From Streptomyces sp. NBC_00414 (GTDB lineage: Bacteria > Actinomycetota > Actinomycetes > Streptomycetales > Streptomycetaceae), in contig NZ_CP107935.1 in NCBI RefSeq assembly GCF_036038375.1, forward strand, positions 2,666,001 through 2,730,000: DNA of 64,000 nucleotides, written 5' to 3'. The notes beneath the pieces were generated by a model. That model did not search any database, was not told the DNA's origin, and saw only the letters and a list, made by a program, of their open reading frames with translations. The position numbers were made by a program, and so were the translations under genes. Positions 43,649-51,955 of the stretch are shown here, one piece after another (position 1 is the first letter of the stretch; the number at the start of each line of letters is the position of its first letter).

Positions 43649-43722
43649 ACGTGTTTCTCCCAGGATGCGGCTGTGACGGTGAGCGCCCCCAGCCTATTCG
43701 CTACGACGCCGACCACTTCAAA

Positions 43723-43735
43723 GGGGCGCAGCCCC
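43723..43735 (-). terminator. Short hairpin with T-run on the minus strand
   Basis: GGGGC-GCA-GCCCC, read on the minus strand, is followed by TTTGAAG. It lies downstream of the gene ending at 43834 and upstream of murC, so it can terminate the former. Confidence 0.5.
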
Positions 43736-43736
43736 T

Positions 43737-43754
43737 CCCAGGGGCGCGGGGAAC
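43737..43754 (+). repeat. Extragenic repeat element, copy 1
   Basis: CCCAGGGGCGCGGGGAAC is identical to the right arm of the large hairpin at 53822-53839 and shares its last 14 bases with 63924-63937. Such elements are scattered between Streptomyces genes. Confidence 0.8.
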
Positions 43755-43833
43755 TGCGTGCTCAGCCACTCACGAGCCGCACCCGAAGAACCCGGGCACC
43801 CCACGGCGCCCCCGCCCAGGCACAGCGGCGGCG

Positions 43834-44307
43834 TTACGCCTTGCTGTGCGAGAACAGCTTCAGCACCGGCACGCCCACCTTGTGCCGCGCCCGAGAGGCC
43901 CAGTCCCGGTGGAAGAACTCCTCCACATAGTGGGGATCGGTCAGCACGATGACCTCGTCCGCCCCGACCTCCTCGACCAGCCCCTTCAGCGCGTCCAGCG
44001 GATGCGCCTCGATCAGCCGCCCCTGCGCCTCGCTGCCGCCGGCCCGCAGTGCCACCAGCGACACCTCAAGGGCCCGCTGTCCCTGCCCGACGGCCTCTTC
44101 GCCCTCGGGCGTCTCGTGCTCGCGGGCCGCCTCGTCCAGCTCGCCGAGCGCCACGTCGTCGATCGCCCGCAGCAGCCGGTCCGCCTGGTCGCCGCGGGGC
44201 TGGAGCAGTACGTGGAAGGCCACTGCCTCGTCGCCGTGCAAGGTGGTGACGAATTCCACGTCCGCGGAGGTGAGGGCCTTCTCGATCATCAATACGCTCG
44301 TGAACAC
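43834..44307 (-). CDS. Conserved hypothetical protein, UspA-like fold
   Basis: I do not assign a function to this 157-residue protein. It starts VFTSVLMIEKALTSADVEF and contains FHVLLQPRGDQADRLLRAID, an acidic helical middle and the C-terminal GADEVIVLTDPHYVEEFFHR followed by KVGVPVLKLF. This alternating strand-helix order resembles UspA-type nucleotide-binding proteins. The GTG at 44307 is preferred because AGAAGGGCG lies just upstream; an ATG at 44325 would include that site. It stands alone between murC and the RibD-type reductase gene, all on the minus strand. Confidence 0.78.
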   Translation of the reverse strand: MFTSVLMIEKALTSADVEFVTTLHGDEAVAFHVLLQPRGDQADRLLRAIDDVALGELDEAAREHETPEGEEAVGQGQRALEVSLVALRAGGSEAQGRLIEAHPLDALKGLVEEVGADEVIVLTDPHYVEEFFHRDWASRARHKVGVPVLKLFSHSKA

Positions 44308-44441
44308 GACAAACGCCCTTCTCATCCGTGGGCCGTTCGTAGACCCCTGCGGAAACCATCCTGCCCCGTGACCGCACGGGTACTGCGACTTTTAGTGTGC
44401 CCGTCGAAAGCTGACCGGAACAGCTGATTCCACTTCTTTGA

Positions 44442-45251
44442 TCAGGTCCGACGGTAACGGCTGAAGAGGAACCCGGCCTCCTCCAACAGAGACGTCAGTT
44501 CGAACCGCTTCGGCACCGCGACCTGCGGCCCGCCCGCGATGCGCTGGGCGTCCCCGACGGTGAGCATCGGCGACACCGTCAGACAGAGCTCGTCGAGGAC
44601 GCCGGCCGCGACCAGCTGGCCGAGCAGCCGGGGGCCGCCCTCCGTCAGGATCCGGCGCATGCCCAGCCCGGCGAGCGCCCGGACGGCCCGCGCGGGGTCC
44701 ACGCCCGTGCCGTCGCCCGCGATCACGACCCGCGCGCCGGCCTTCTCGGCGGCGGCGACCCGGTCGGGCGGCGCCGCGGCCCCCGTGAGCAGCAGGGTGG
44801 GAAGCAGCGGCGAGGTGAAGAGCGGCAGCGAGAAGTCCAGATCGAGACTCGCGCTCACCACGGCGATCGCGGGCGCCGGGCCCTGTCCCGCCGCGGCCCG
44901 GCGCACGGCGAACTCCTCGCGTGCTCGCGCGGGGCGGTAACCCTCCTGGCGTACCGTTTCCGCACCCACCATCACGACGTCCGCGAGCGCCCGCAGCGTG
45001 CCGAAGATCCGCATGTCGGCGGCGCTGGAGATGGACTGCGAGCGCCCGTCGTGCTGGGCGGCCCCGTCGAGCGTGGAGACCATGTTGGCCCGCAGCCAGG
45101 GCTCCGGCCCCGTGGGCCCGGTGGATCCCGCGGCGGGTCCTTCGACGGCCGGCGGATAGGCGTACGCCTCGGCCAGTTCGTCGAGTCCCCATTCCCGGTC
45201 GGCTTCGGCCGGGGCTGCTGTCTCGTCGGTCACAGGGAGCAGGCGTCGCAT
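44442..45251 (-). CDS. RibD C-terminal-type (pyrimidine) reductase family protein
   Basis: The 269-residue protein resembles the reductase half of RibD and dihydrofolate reductase-like proteins: LRANMVSTLDGAAQHDGRSQ near residue 55, DVVMVGAETVRQEGYRP, and ILTEGGPRLLGQLVAAGVLDELCLTVSP near the C-terminus. It should reduce a pyrimidine or pterin-like substrate with NADPH; there is no deaminase domain and no adjacent riboflavin gene. The ATG at 45251 lacks a ribosome-binding site but has CAGACT, a -10-like hexamer, 7 nt upstream, so the transcript may be leaderless. It is divergent from zapE by 37 bp. Confidence 0.85.
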   Translation of the reverse strand: MRRLLPVTDETAAPAEADREWGLDELAEAYAYPPAVEGPAAGSTGPTGPEPWLRANMVSTLDGAAQHDGRSQSISSAADMRIFGTLRALADVVMVGAETVRQEGYRPARAREEFAVRRAAAGQGPAPAIAVVSASLDLDFSLPLFTSPLLPTLLLTGAAAPPDRVAAAEKAGARVVIAGDGTGVDPARAVRALAGLGMRRILTEGGPRLLGQLVAAGVLDELCLTVSPMLTVGDAQRIAGGPQVAVPKRFELTSLLEEAGFLFSRYRRT

Positions 45252-45274
45252 GTCGTGCAGTCTGGCACGAGACG

Positions 45275-45280
45275 TAGAGT
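45275..45280 (+). promoter_or_regulatory. -10 element of a probably leaderless zapE transcript
   Basis: TAGAGT ends 8 nt before the GTG start of zapE, which has no ribosome-binding site. Transcription would start at or next to the start codon. A matching -10-like CAGACT for the divergent reductase gene lies in the same 37-bp gap. Confidence 0.65.
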
Positions 45281-45288
45281 GGACAACC

Positions 45289-46401
45289 GTGTCAACCTCC
45301 ACCACCGCCTCCGGAATCGGCCCGACGGCCGACGCGACCCCGTCGTCCCTGTGCGCCCGCGAGCCGCGCGTCCCCGCGGACCGGCTGGTCGCCGAGATGG
45401 TGCCGCCACCGCGCTTCGACTCGGTCCGCTTCGACACGTACATCCCCGACCCGAACCAGCCGAGCCAGACCGACGCCGTCCGCGTGCTGGCCGACTTCGC
45501 GGCGGGTCTGGGCGGGACGCACTCCGCCGCCTCCGGAAAGCGCGGTTTCCTCGGCCTCGGATCCGTCCTCGGCAAGAAGCCCTCGAAGGCTCCGGCGGGC
45601 CCCCGCGGTGTCTACCTCGACGGTGGTTACGGCGTCGGCAAGACGCACCTGCTCGCCTCCCTGTGGCACGCGACCCCGGCGGAGCCCTCGCTCAAGGCGT
45701 TCGGCACGTTCGTGGAGCTGACGAACCTGGTCGGCGCCCTCGGCTTCCAGCAGACCGTGCAGACGCTGAGCGGCCACCGGCTGCTCTGCATCGACGAGTT
45801 CGAGCTGGACGACCCGGGCGACACGGTCCTCGTGTCCAGCCTGCTCGGCCGGCTGGTCGAAGCGGGGGTGGCGCTCGCCGCGACCTCCAACACCCTGCCG
45901 GGCAAGCTCGGCGAGGGCCGGTTCGCCTCGGTCGACTTCCTGCGCGAGATCCAGGGCCTGTCGGCCCACTTCCGGTCGCTGCGCATCGACGGCGACGACT
46001 ACCGCCACCGCGGACTGCCCGAGGCACCGGCCCCGTACTCGGACGAGCAGGTCACGAAGGCCGCGTACGCGACGCCGGGCGCCTCGCTCGACGACTTCCC
46101 GCATCTGCTCGACCATCTGGCCCGGGTGCACCCCAGCCGGTACGGCGCGCTGACGGACGGGATCGAGGCGGTCTGCCTCACCGACGTCCAGCCGGTGCCG
46201 GACCAGTCCACCGCGCTGCGGCTGGTGGTCCTCGCCGACCGGCTGTACGACCGGGAGGTGCCGGTGCTCGCCTCGGGGATGCCCTTCGACCGGCTGTTCA
46301 GCGAGGAGATGCTGAACGGCGGCTACCGCAAGAAGTACTTCCGCGCGATCTCCCGGCTCACGGCGCTGGCACGGGACGCCAAGGGACTCGTACAGGACTG
46401 A
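45289..46401 (+). CDS. zapE: Cell division protein ZapE (AFG1-like ATPase)
   Basis: The 370-residue AAA-type ATPase has Walker A GGYGVGKTHL (about 108-117), Walker B LLCIDEFELDD (about 165-175), FRSLRIDGDDYRHR and the family C-terminal LASGMPFDRLFSEEM. ZapE in proteobacteria destabilises FtsZ polymers; the eukaryotic AFG1/LACE1 homologues act in mitochondrial protein turnover, so the exact role here is open. An insertion of about 20 residues rich in Gly and Lys precedes Walker A. The GTG start is set by the leaderless-type promoter directly upstream. Confidence 0.9.
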   Translation: MSTSTTASGIGPTADATPSSLCAREPRVPADRLVAEMVPPPRFDSVRFDTYIPDPNQPSQTDAVRVLADFAAGLGGTHSAASGKRGFLGLGSVLGKKPSKAPAGPRGVYLDGGYGVGKTHLLASLWHATPAEPSLKAFGTFVELTNLVGALGFQQTVQTLSGHRLLCIDEFELDDPGDTVLVSSLLGRLVEAGVALAATSNTLPGKLGEGRFASVDFLREIQGLSAHFRSLRIDGDDYRHRGLPEAPAPYSDEQVTKAAYATPGASLDDFPHLLDHLARVHPSRYGALTDGIEAVCLTDVQPVPDQSTALRLVVLADRLYDREVPVLASGMPFDRLFSEEMLNGGYRKKYFRAISRLTALARDAKGLVQD

Positions 46402-46490
46402 CCGACGCACAGAAGTGACCGTCGTACCCCCGGCGGTTTCCGGCCTGTCAGCGTCGCTCTTCGGCCCTCTTCAGCCTCTCTTCAGGGTGA

Positions 46491-46532
46491 AACGTTAAGT
46501 TAACCCTGCAAACAACTTCCCGAGTTAACGTT
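46491..46532. promoter_or_regulatory. AT-rich inverted repeat upstream of a small secreted protein gene
   Basis: AACGTTAA (46491-46498) and TTAACGTT (46525-46532) form a perfect 8-bp inverted repeat 26 nt apart. A nested AAGTT...AACTT pair lies between them. This is a striking AT-rich island about 50 bp before the gene at 46581. It could be an operator pair. Confidence 0.55.
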
Positions 46533-46580
46533 CGTGTCAGCAAGGGAAGACATGACCTGGAGACGACGGAGAGGGGGCCC

Positions 46581-46979
46581 ATGCGACGAGGTACGACGGT
46601 CCGCACACTGTTCGCCGTTCTCGCCGCCGTCCTGCTGGCCCTGCAGCTCTCCGCCTCCACCACGGCGTTCGCACCGACGTTCGCATCCGCGCACACGACA
46701 CAGCTCGCCGGCCCCGGTGACGGCCCCCAGACCAGGGCCGAGTTCGTCACCTGTGGGGACACCTCGCACTCGCACGGCCCGACCGGCCCGCTGCGCACCC
46801 GCGAGCGGATCCGAGTCGCGGACCACGTCACCCCGGCCGCCGCGCGCCTCCTGCTCTGCAAGGACGTCGCGGTCGCCCACGAGGACCCCTCGCACACCGC
46901 GGCCCCCGCGGCGCACCACCGCGCGACGAGATCCTCCGCGGCCCACTCCTCGGCAGCCCTCCAGGTCTTCCGCTGCTGA
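46581..46979 (+). CDS. Small secreted protein of unknown function
   Basis: The 132-residue protein has a clear Sec signal peptide (RRGTTVRTLFAVLAAVLLAL..., cleavage probably near residue 38 after ASA). I do not recognise the mature part: it is His- and Ala-rich, contains three cysteines (CGDTSHSHGP, LLLCKD and the C-terminal residue Cys) and ends in LQVFRC. GAGAGGGGG precedes the ATG. It stands alone between zapE and the carbonic anhydrase gene. Many Streptomyces genomes carry such small exported proteins; the odd terminal cysteine and the AT-rich inverted repeat upstream are its notable points. Confidence 0.75.
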   Translation: MRRGTTVRTLFAVLAAVLLALQLSASTTAFAPTFASAHTTQLAGPGDGPQTRAEFVTCGDTSHSHGPTGPLRTRERIRVADHVTPAAARLLLCKDVAVAHEDPSHTAAPAAHHRATRSSAAHSSAALQVFRC

Positions 46980-47133
46980 GCTGACCACCGGGCACGAAGC
47001 GACTCCGACCTGACCCACCCCTCACCACGCCACGTCCGCCGAGCGCGTCGACGTGGGGTCATGTCGCCGTACCCGCATGCGCTCCGTTTTGTAGGCCGAC
47101 GCGCTCGTGAAGCGCGCCAGGAGGAACTGACAC

Positions 47134-47724
47134 ATGCAGCCCCTCATCGATCACGCACGCTCCTTCCGCAAGCAGTCCGCGGACCGCCCGGAGGAGTTCG
47201 CCCGGCTCGCCGAAGGCCAGTCCCCGCAGGTCCTGTTCATCACCTGCTCCGACTCGCGGGTCGTCCCGGCCCTGATCACCGGAGCCCGGCCCGGTGAACT
47301 CTTCGAACTGCGCACCGCCGGCAACATCGTCCCCCCGCACACCTCTTCGCAGCCCACCAGCGAGGCCGCCACCGTCGAGTACGCGGTGGAGGTGCTCGGA
47401 GTCTCGGACATCGTCGTCTGCGGCCACTCCCACTGCGGCGCCGTCGGCGCGCTGGTACGCGGCGACGACCTGACCGCCGTACCCGCCGTGCGCGACTGGC
47501 TCGCGCACTCGACCCCTCGGCCCGAAGGCGCCACCGAGGACCCGACCGTCACCGAGGCCGTGCAGAACCACGTGCTGACGCAGCTGCTGCGGCTGCGCTC
47601 CTACCCATGTGTGGAGCGGCGGCTGACGGACGGTCACCTACGTCTGCACGGCTGGTTCTACGAGGTCCACACCGGGTCCGTCCTCGCGCACGACGTCCGC
47701 TCCGACTCCTTCGAGGCGCTGTGA
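47134..47724 (+). CDS. Beta-class carbonic anhydrase
   Basis: The 196-residue protein has the beta-carbonic anhydrase zinc ligands: C38 and D40 in ITCSDSRV, H98 and C101 in CGHSHCG. It interconverts CO2 and bicarbonate. GGAGGAACT precedes the ATG. Its stop codon overlaps the GTG start of the downstream SulP transporter gene (GTGA), so the two are translationally coupled and probably act together in bicarbonate supply or pH control. Confidence 0.95.
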   Translation: MQPLIDHARSFRKQSADRPEEFARLAEGQSPQVLFITCSDSRVVPALITGARPGELFELRTAGNIVPPHTSSQPTSEAATVEYAVEVLGVSDIVVCGHSHCGAVGALVRGDDLTAVPAVRDWLAHSTPRPEGATEDPTVTEAVQNHVLTQLLRLRSYPCVERRLTDGHLRLHGWFYEVHTGSVLAHDVRSDSFEAL

Positions 47725-49229
47725 GCGCCGCGACGGGCACCCCCACGACCACCGGTGGGACGGATCCGGCCCGGCGTACGCGATTCCCCTTCCTGCGGCA
47801 GGACTTCGCCGCCTCCCTGGTCGTCTTCCTGGTGGCCCTGCCGCTGTGCGTGGGCGTCGCCGTGGCGTCGGGCGTACCCGCCGAACTCGGCCTGATCACC
47901 GGCATCGTGGGCGGTCTGGTCACCGGCCTGCTGCCCGGCAGCAGCCTCCAGGTCTCGGGCCCGGCCGCGGGCCTGACCGTGCTGGTCTTCGAGGCGGTGC
48001 GCGAGTACGGACTCGCCGTGCTCGGTGTCATCGTCCTGGCCACCGGGCTGATCCAACTCGCCATGGGCGCCATGAAGTTGGGGCGCTACTTCCGGGCCAT
48101 CTCGGTGGCCGTCGTGGAGGGCATGCTGGCGGGCATCGGGCTGGTCCTGATCGCCGGCCAGCTCTACTCGGTGGCCGGCGCCGAGGCCCCGGCCTCGGGT
48201 CTGGACAAGCTCGCCGGGCTGCCCGGTCTGGTCGCCGACTCCGCCGGATCCACCACTGCGCTGGTGTCCTTCGGGCTCGGCGCGGCCACCGTCGCCGTAC
48301 TCGTGCTGTGGAGGCACCTGCCGAAGAAGGTCCGTACGGTGCCGGGGGCGCTCGCCGCGGTGGCCCTCGCCACCCTCGCGACCCTGGCGTTCGACCTGCC
48401 CGTGGCGACGGTGGAGGTGCGCGGGCTGCTCGACTCGATCCAGCTGCCGGGCCTCGAAGCCGTCGGCGGGCTGGCGAGCGTGGGGGTGCTCGGCACGATC
48501 GTCGCGTTCGTGCTGATCGCGTCGGCGGAGTCGCTGTTCAGCGCCGCCGCCGTGGACCGGCTGCACGACGGGCCGCGCACCCAGTACGACAAGGAACTGA
48601 TGGCCCAGGGCGCGGGCAACACGGTCTGCGGGCTGCTCGGCGCGCTGCCGATGACCGCCGTGATCGTGCGCAGTTCGGCAAACGTGTCCGCGGGCGCCCG
48701 CACCAAGGCGTCCCGGGTGCTGCACGGGGTGTGGCTGCTGCTGTTCGCGGCGCTGCTGCCCGCCGTGCTCGCCTACATTCCGCTGCCCGCGCTCGCGGGC
48801 ATCCTGGTGCACGCGGGCTGGAAGCTGATCCCGCTGCGCTCGGTCGCGGTGCTGTGGCGCGGACACCGGGGCGAGGCGCTGATCCTGGTGGTCACCGCCG
48901 TGTCGATCGTCGCGGTGAACATGTTCGAGGGCGTGCTGATCGGGCTCGCGCTCGCCGTCGCCAAGACCGCCTGGGAGGCCTCGCACATCAAGCTGGAGGT
49001 CATAGACAAGGGAGCGGGCCCGGTGCAGGCGTACCTGACGGGCAACGCCACCTTCCTGCGGCTGCCGAAGATATTGGACGAGTTGGAGGGGCTGCCCAAG
49101 GACCGCCCGGTGACGGTGGACCTGTCCGGGCTCCATCACCTGGACCACGCGTGCCGGACGGCGCTGGAGAACTGGTCGCAGCGGCACAGCGCGGCGGGGA
49201 CCGAACCGGTGAAGGTCACCGCCGCGTAG
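47721..49229 (+). CDS. SulP-family anion transporter with STAS domain
   Basis: The 502-residue protein has about 11-14 membrane helices, including FLVALPLCVGVAVASGVPAE, the SulP marks GLLPGSSLQVSGPAAGLTVL and ASAESLFSAAAVDRL, and a C-terminal STAS domain (about 425-495; VTVDLSGLHHLDHACRTALE). SulP proteins carry sulfate, bicarbonate or other anions. Translational coupling to a carbonic anhydrase strongly suggests bicarbonate, as in known SulP-CA operons and fusions. A strong terminator follows 41 bp after the stop codon. Confidence 0.93.
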   Translation: MSAATGTPTTTGGTDPARRTRFPFLRQDFAASLVVFLVALPLCVGVAVASGVPAELGLITGIVGGLVTGLLPGSSLQVSGPAAGLTVLVFEAVREYGLAVLGVIVLATGLIQLAMGAMKLGRYFRAISVAVVEGMLAGIGLVLIAGQLYSVAGAEAPASGLDKLAGLPGLVADSAGSTTALVSFGLGAATVAVLVLWRHLPKKVRTVPGALAAVALATLATLAFDLPVATVEVRGLLDSIQLPGLEAVGGLASVGVLGTIVAFVLIASAESLFSAAAVDRLHDGPRTQYDKELMAQGAGNTVCGLLGALPMTAVIVRSSANVSAGARTKASRVLHGVWLLLFAALLPAVLAYIPLPALAGILVHAGWKLIPLRSVAVLWRGHRGEALILVVTAVSIVAVNMFEGVLIGLALAVAKTAWEASHIKLEVIDKGAGPVQAYLTGNATFLRLPKILDELEGLPKDRPVTVDLSGLHHLDHACRTALENWSQRHSAAGTEPVKVTAA

Positions 49230-49270
49230 GCACCTCGCGGCGGACACCGGGCCGTGCGGCCCGGCACCGT

Positions 49271-49311
49271 GGCCCGGTGCGGGACTCCGAGGAGTCCCGC
49301 ACCGGGCCTTT
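49271..49311 (+). terminator. Strong terminator after the CA-SulP operon
   Basis: GGCCCGGTGCGGGACTCC (49271-49288) and its exact complement (49291-49308) form an 18-bp stem with a 2-nt centre, followed by TTTCGG. Confidence 0.88.
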
Positions 49312-49395
49312 CGGGCTGCCGGGTCTCCGTGCCGTCCGGCCTTCGCGCTGCCCCGGTCGACGGACGGTTCGTGAGAACGCCACGCTACGCGCGTG

Positions 49396-49442
49396 GTTCA
49401 CGTGATCGGGACCGCGTGATACACACAGGCGGGTCACGTTCT
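49396..49442 (+). promoter_or_regulatory. Weak PHO-box-like motifs upstream of the PhoX-like gene
   Basis: GTTCACGTGAT (49396-49406) and GGTCACGTTCT (49432-49442) each resemble a single 11-bp PhoP repeat unit, but they are 36 bp apart rather than adjacent. This is only a hint of phosphate control. Confidence 0.25.
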
Positions 49443-49469
49443 CCTGTCCGCCAACAGGAAGGTTGCCCC

Positions 49470-50831
49470 ATGTCCGCAACACGACGCGAAGTCCTCGCCC
49501 GCTCCGGTGCCCTGGGAGTCGGCATCGCCTTCACCGGCGCTGTGTCGGAACTCTTCACAGGTACGGCCGCCGCGCTCGGCCACTCCGGATACGGCCCCCT
49601 GCTCCCCGACCCGGCAGGCCTGCTGGATCTGCCGAAAGGTTTCCGTTACCGGGTGCTGTCCCGCGAGGGCGACCAGCTCCGCTCCGGCGAGGGCCAGGTG
49701 CCGAGCAACCACGACGGCATGGCCGCCTTCGGCGGCAGAAACGGCCGCGTCCACCTGGTCCGCAACCACGAGAACCGCGTCACCGGCAAGATCCCGGTCC
49801 CGACGGTCGACGGCCTCACCTACGACCCCGCGGGCAAGGGCGGCTGTACGGCGCTGACCCTCGACGCGCACGGAAAGGTGGTCGGCGAGCGGGTCGCGAT
49901 CGCCGGTACGGCCGTCAACTGCGCAGGCGGGCCCACCCCTTGGGGAACCTGGCTGACCTGCGAGGAGACCGAGGACAAGGCCGGCACGAACGGCTACACC
50001 AAGGACCACGGCTTCATCTTCGAGGTCGACCCGGTGGACCCCCACCGCACCGGGGCCGTGCCGCTCACCGCGATGGGCCGCTTCCAGCACGAGGCGATCG
50101 CCGTCGACCCCAAGCGCGGCATCGTCTACGAGACCGAGGACGCCTTCGAGAGGCCGTTCGGCCTCTTCTACCGTTTCCTGCCCAAGAAGCCCGAGGGCGG
50201 CCGCGGTTCGCTCCGCGCGGGTGGCCGGCTCCAGGCGATGCGCGTGCCGGGTGTCCCGGACCTGTCCTCGATCCAGGAGACGGGTGCGAGCTTCGACCGC
50301 GTCGAGTGGGTCGACGTACCGGACCCGCTCGCGGCCGAGACCCCCATCCGCTTCCAGGACTTCGGCCCGAAGGGCATCACCCACGCGCAGAAGCTGGAGG
50401 GCTGCTACTGGGGCGGCTCGTCCGTCTACTTCGTGTCGTCCTTCGCGCACAGCAGCGAGGGCTCCGCGGGCGACCACTTCGGTCAGATCTGGCGGTACGA
50501 CCCCGAGGCCCGCCGGCTCACGCTGGTGATCGTCTTCGGTCCCGACACCGACGTACAGCTGCCCGGCGAGTCCCCCGACAACATCTGCCTCGCCCCCAGC
50601 GGCGGCCTGATGGTCTGCGAGGACGGCGGGGGCGCGCAGCACGTGTACGGCGTGACCCGGCGCGGCGAGGTGTACCCGATGGCCCGGGGGCGGCAGAACA
50701 TCGGCACGCCGGAGGCCCCGGAGTGGGGCGAGTTCGCGGGTGTCACCTTCTCGCCGGACGGCCGGACGATGTTCGTGAACTGCTACACCCCGGGGACGAC
50801 GTTCGCGGTGACGGGGCCCTGGCACAGGTAG
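49470..50831 (+). CDS. PhoX-like (DUF839) Tat-exported protein
   Basis: The 453-residue protein starts with a twin-arginine type signal (SATRREVLARSGALGVGIAF) and belongs to the PhoX/DUF839 family of calcium- and iron-dependent phosphatases. Visible marks are PSNHDGMAAFGG, LVRNHEN, CAGGPTPWGTWLTCEET and FQHEAIAVDPKRGIVYETED, and the C-terminal PDNICLAPSGGLMVCED. At 453 residues it is shorter than classic PhoX (about 640-700), so phosphatase activity is not certain. AGGAAGG precedes the ATG. It is flanked by terminators and followed by a PPK2-type kinase, giving a loose phosphate theme. Confidence 0.88.
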   Translation: MSATRREVLARSGALGVGIAFTGAVSELFTGTAAALGHSGYGPLLPDPAGLLDLPKGFRYRVLSREGDQLRSGEGQVPSNHDGMAAFGGRNGRVHLVRNHENRVTGKIPVPTVDGLTYDPAGKGGCTALTLDAHGKVVGERVAIAGTAVNCAGGPTPWGTWLTCEETEDKAGTNGYTKDHGFIFEVDPVDPHRTGAVPLTAMGRFQHEAIAVDPKRGIVYETEDAFERPFGLFYRFLPKKPEGGRGSLRAGGRLQAMRVPGVPDLSSIQETGASFDRVEWVDVPDPLAAETPIRFQDFGPKGITHAQKLEGCYWGGSSVYFVSSFAHSSEGSAGDHFGQIWRYDPEARRLTLVIVFGPDTDVQLPGESPDNICLAPSGGLMVCEDGGGAQHVYGVTRRGEVYPMARGRQNIGTPEAPEWGEFAGVTFSPDGRTMFVNCYTPGTTFAVTGPWHR

Positions 50832-50872
50832 CGACCTTCGGTCCGGGGGGTACCCGGACGGTCCCAGCGGTC

Positions 50873-50917
50873 CGCGGGGGCGGGTGCGCCGCAGGTAGCG
50901 GCCCCCGCCCCCGCGGC
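50873..50917 (+). terminator. Hairpin after the PhoX-like gene
   Basis: CCGCGGGGGCGGG (50873-50885) pairs perfectly with CCCGCCCCCGCGG (50905-50917) around a 19-nt loop. Confidence 0.75.
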
Positions 50918-50951
50918 GCAGGATCGAGAGAACCGCCCGAAGGGATGCGCG

Positions 50952-51881
50952 ATGGCCGAGAAGGACAGCAAGGACAGGAAGAGCCGCAAGGGCGGCAGGG
51001 GCGGGGCGGGCGGCACGGGCAGGGTCGAGGAGACCGCCGTACGCGACCTGCTGCGCGTCCCCGTCGGGGAACGGATCTCCCTCTCCTCGTACGACACCTC
51101 GGCGGCCCCCGGCGGGACCGCGGCCCCCAGGTCCAAGACCGACGGTCTCGCCGCCATCACCCGGATGGCCGAACCCCTCGCCAACCTCCAGGAACGCCTC
51201 TGGGCGGCGAGCACGGCCGGTGACCGCCGCCGGATCCTGCTGGTCCTCCAGGGCATGGACACCAGTGGCAAGGGCGGCACGGTCAAACACGTCATCGGGC
51301 TCTTCAACCCGGTCGGCTGCCGCGTCCAGGGCTTCAAGGCGCCGACCCCCGAGGAGCAGCAGCACGACTTCCTCTGGCGCGTCAGGAAGCGGCTCCCCCA
51401 GCACGGCGAGATCGGCGTCTTCGACCGCTCCCACTACGAGGACGTCCTCATCGGCCGCGTCCGCGAGCTGGCCCCGCGCGGCGAGATCGAGTCCCGGTAC
51501 GGCCGGATCAACGACTTCGAGCGGGCCCTCGCCGACGACGGCACGGTCATCGTGAAGTGCTTCCTGCACATCTCGTTCGAGGAGCAGCGCCTGCGCCTCC
51601 TGCGCCGGCTCGCCAACCCGCGCAAGCACTGGAAGTTCAGCCCCGCGGACATCGACGAGCGGGCCCTGTGGCCCGCCTATCAGGAGGCGTACGAGATCGC
51701 CCTCGAACGCTGCTCCTCCGACGCCGCCCCCTGGTACGTGATCCCCGCCGACCGCAAGTGGTACCGGAACTGGGCCATCAGCCGACTGCTGCTGGAGCAT
51801 CTGACGGCCATGGACCCGCAGTACCCGGAGCCCGACTTCGACGTGGAGGAGTGCCGGAAACGGCTGCAGGAGGAGGGCTGA
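50952..51881 (+). CDS. Polyphosphate kinase 2 family protein
   Basis: The 309-residue protein has a Lys/Gly-rich N-terminus (about 1-25) and the PPK2 core: Walker A QGMDTSGKGG (about 100-109), GFKAPTPEEQQHDFLWR, Walker B FDRSHYEDVLI (about 157-167) and the C-terminal FSPADIDERALW. PPK2 enzymes transfer phosphate between polyphosphate and nucleotides; the single short domain fits the class that makes ADP or ATP from AMP or ADP. It follows the PhoX-like gene across a terminator, so it is probably transcribed separately. Confidence 0.93.
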   Translation: MAEKDSKDRKSRKGGRGGAGGTGRVEETAVRDLLRVPVGERISLSSYDTSAAPGGTAAPRSKTDGLAAITRMAEPLANLQERLWAASTAGDRRRILLVLQGMDTSGKGGTVKHVIGLFNPVGCRVQGFKAPTPEEQQHDFLWRVRKRLPQHGEIGVFDRSHYEDVLIGRVRELAPRGEIESRYGRINDFERALADDGTVIVKCFLHISFEEQRLRLLRRLANPRKHWKFSPADIDERALWPAYQEAYEIALERCSSDAAPWYVIPADRKWYRNWAISRLLLEHLTAMDPQYPEPDFDVEECRKRLQEEG

Positions 51882-51916
51882 CCAGCACCTCCCTCCACTC
51901 GACACCGAAAGCGATA

Positions 51917-51948
51917 TAACCGGATTTTCCTATTTGCCCGGTTAATGT
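51917..51948 (+). promoter_or_regulatory. Leaderless-type promoter with overlapping inverted repeat
   Basis: TAACCGG (51917-51923) and CCGGTTA (51938-51944) form a perfect 7-bp inverted repeat. Its right arm overlaps the -10 element TAATGT (51943-51948), which lies 7 nt before the GTG start of the deacetylase gene. There is no ribosome-binding site, so the mRNA is probably leaderless and the repeat an operator. Confidence 0.65.
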
Positions 51949-51955
51949 CGCCCGC

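Noticed and set aside
49396..49442. A true PHO box
   Set aside because: The two similar units are 36 bp apart rather than adjacent 11-bp repeats, so it is kept only as a weak hint.
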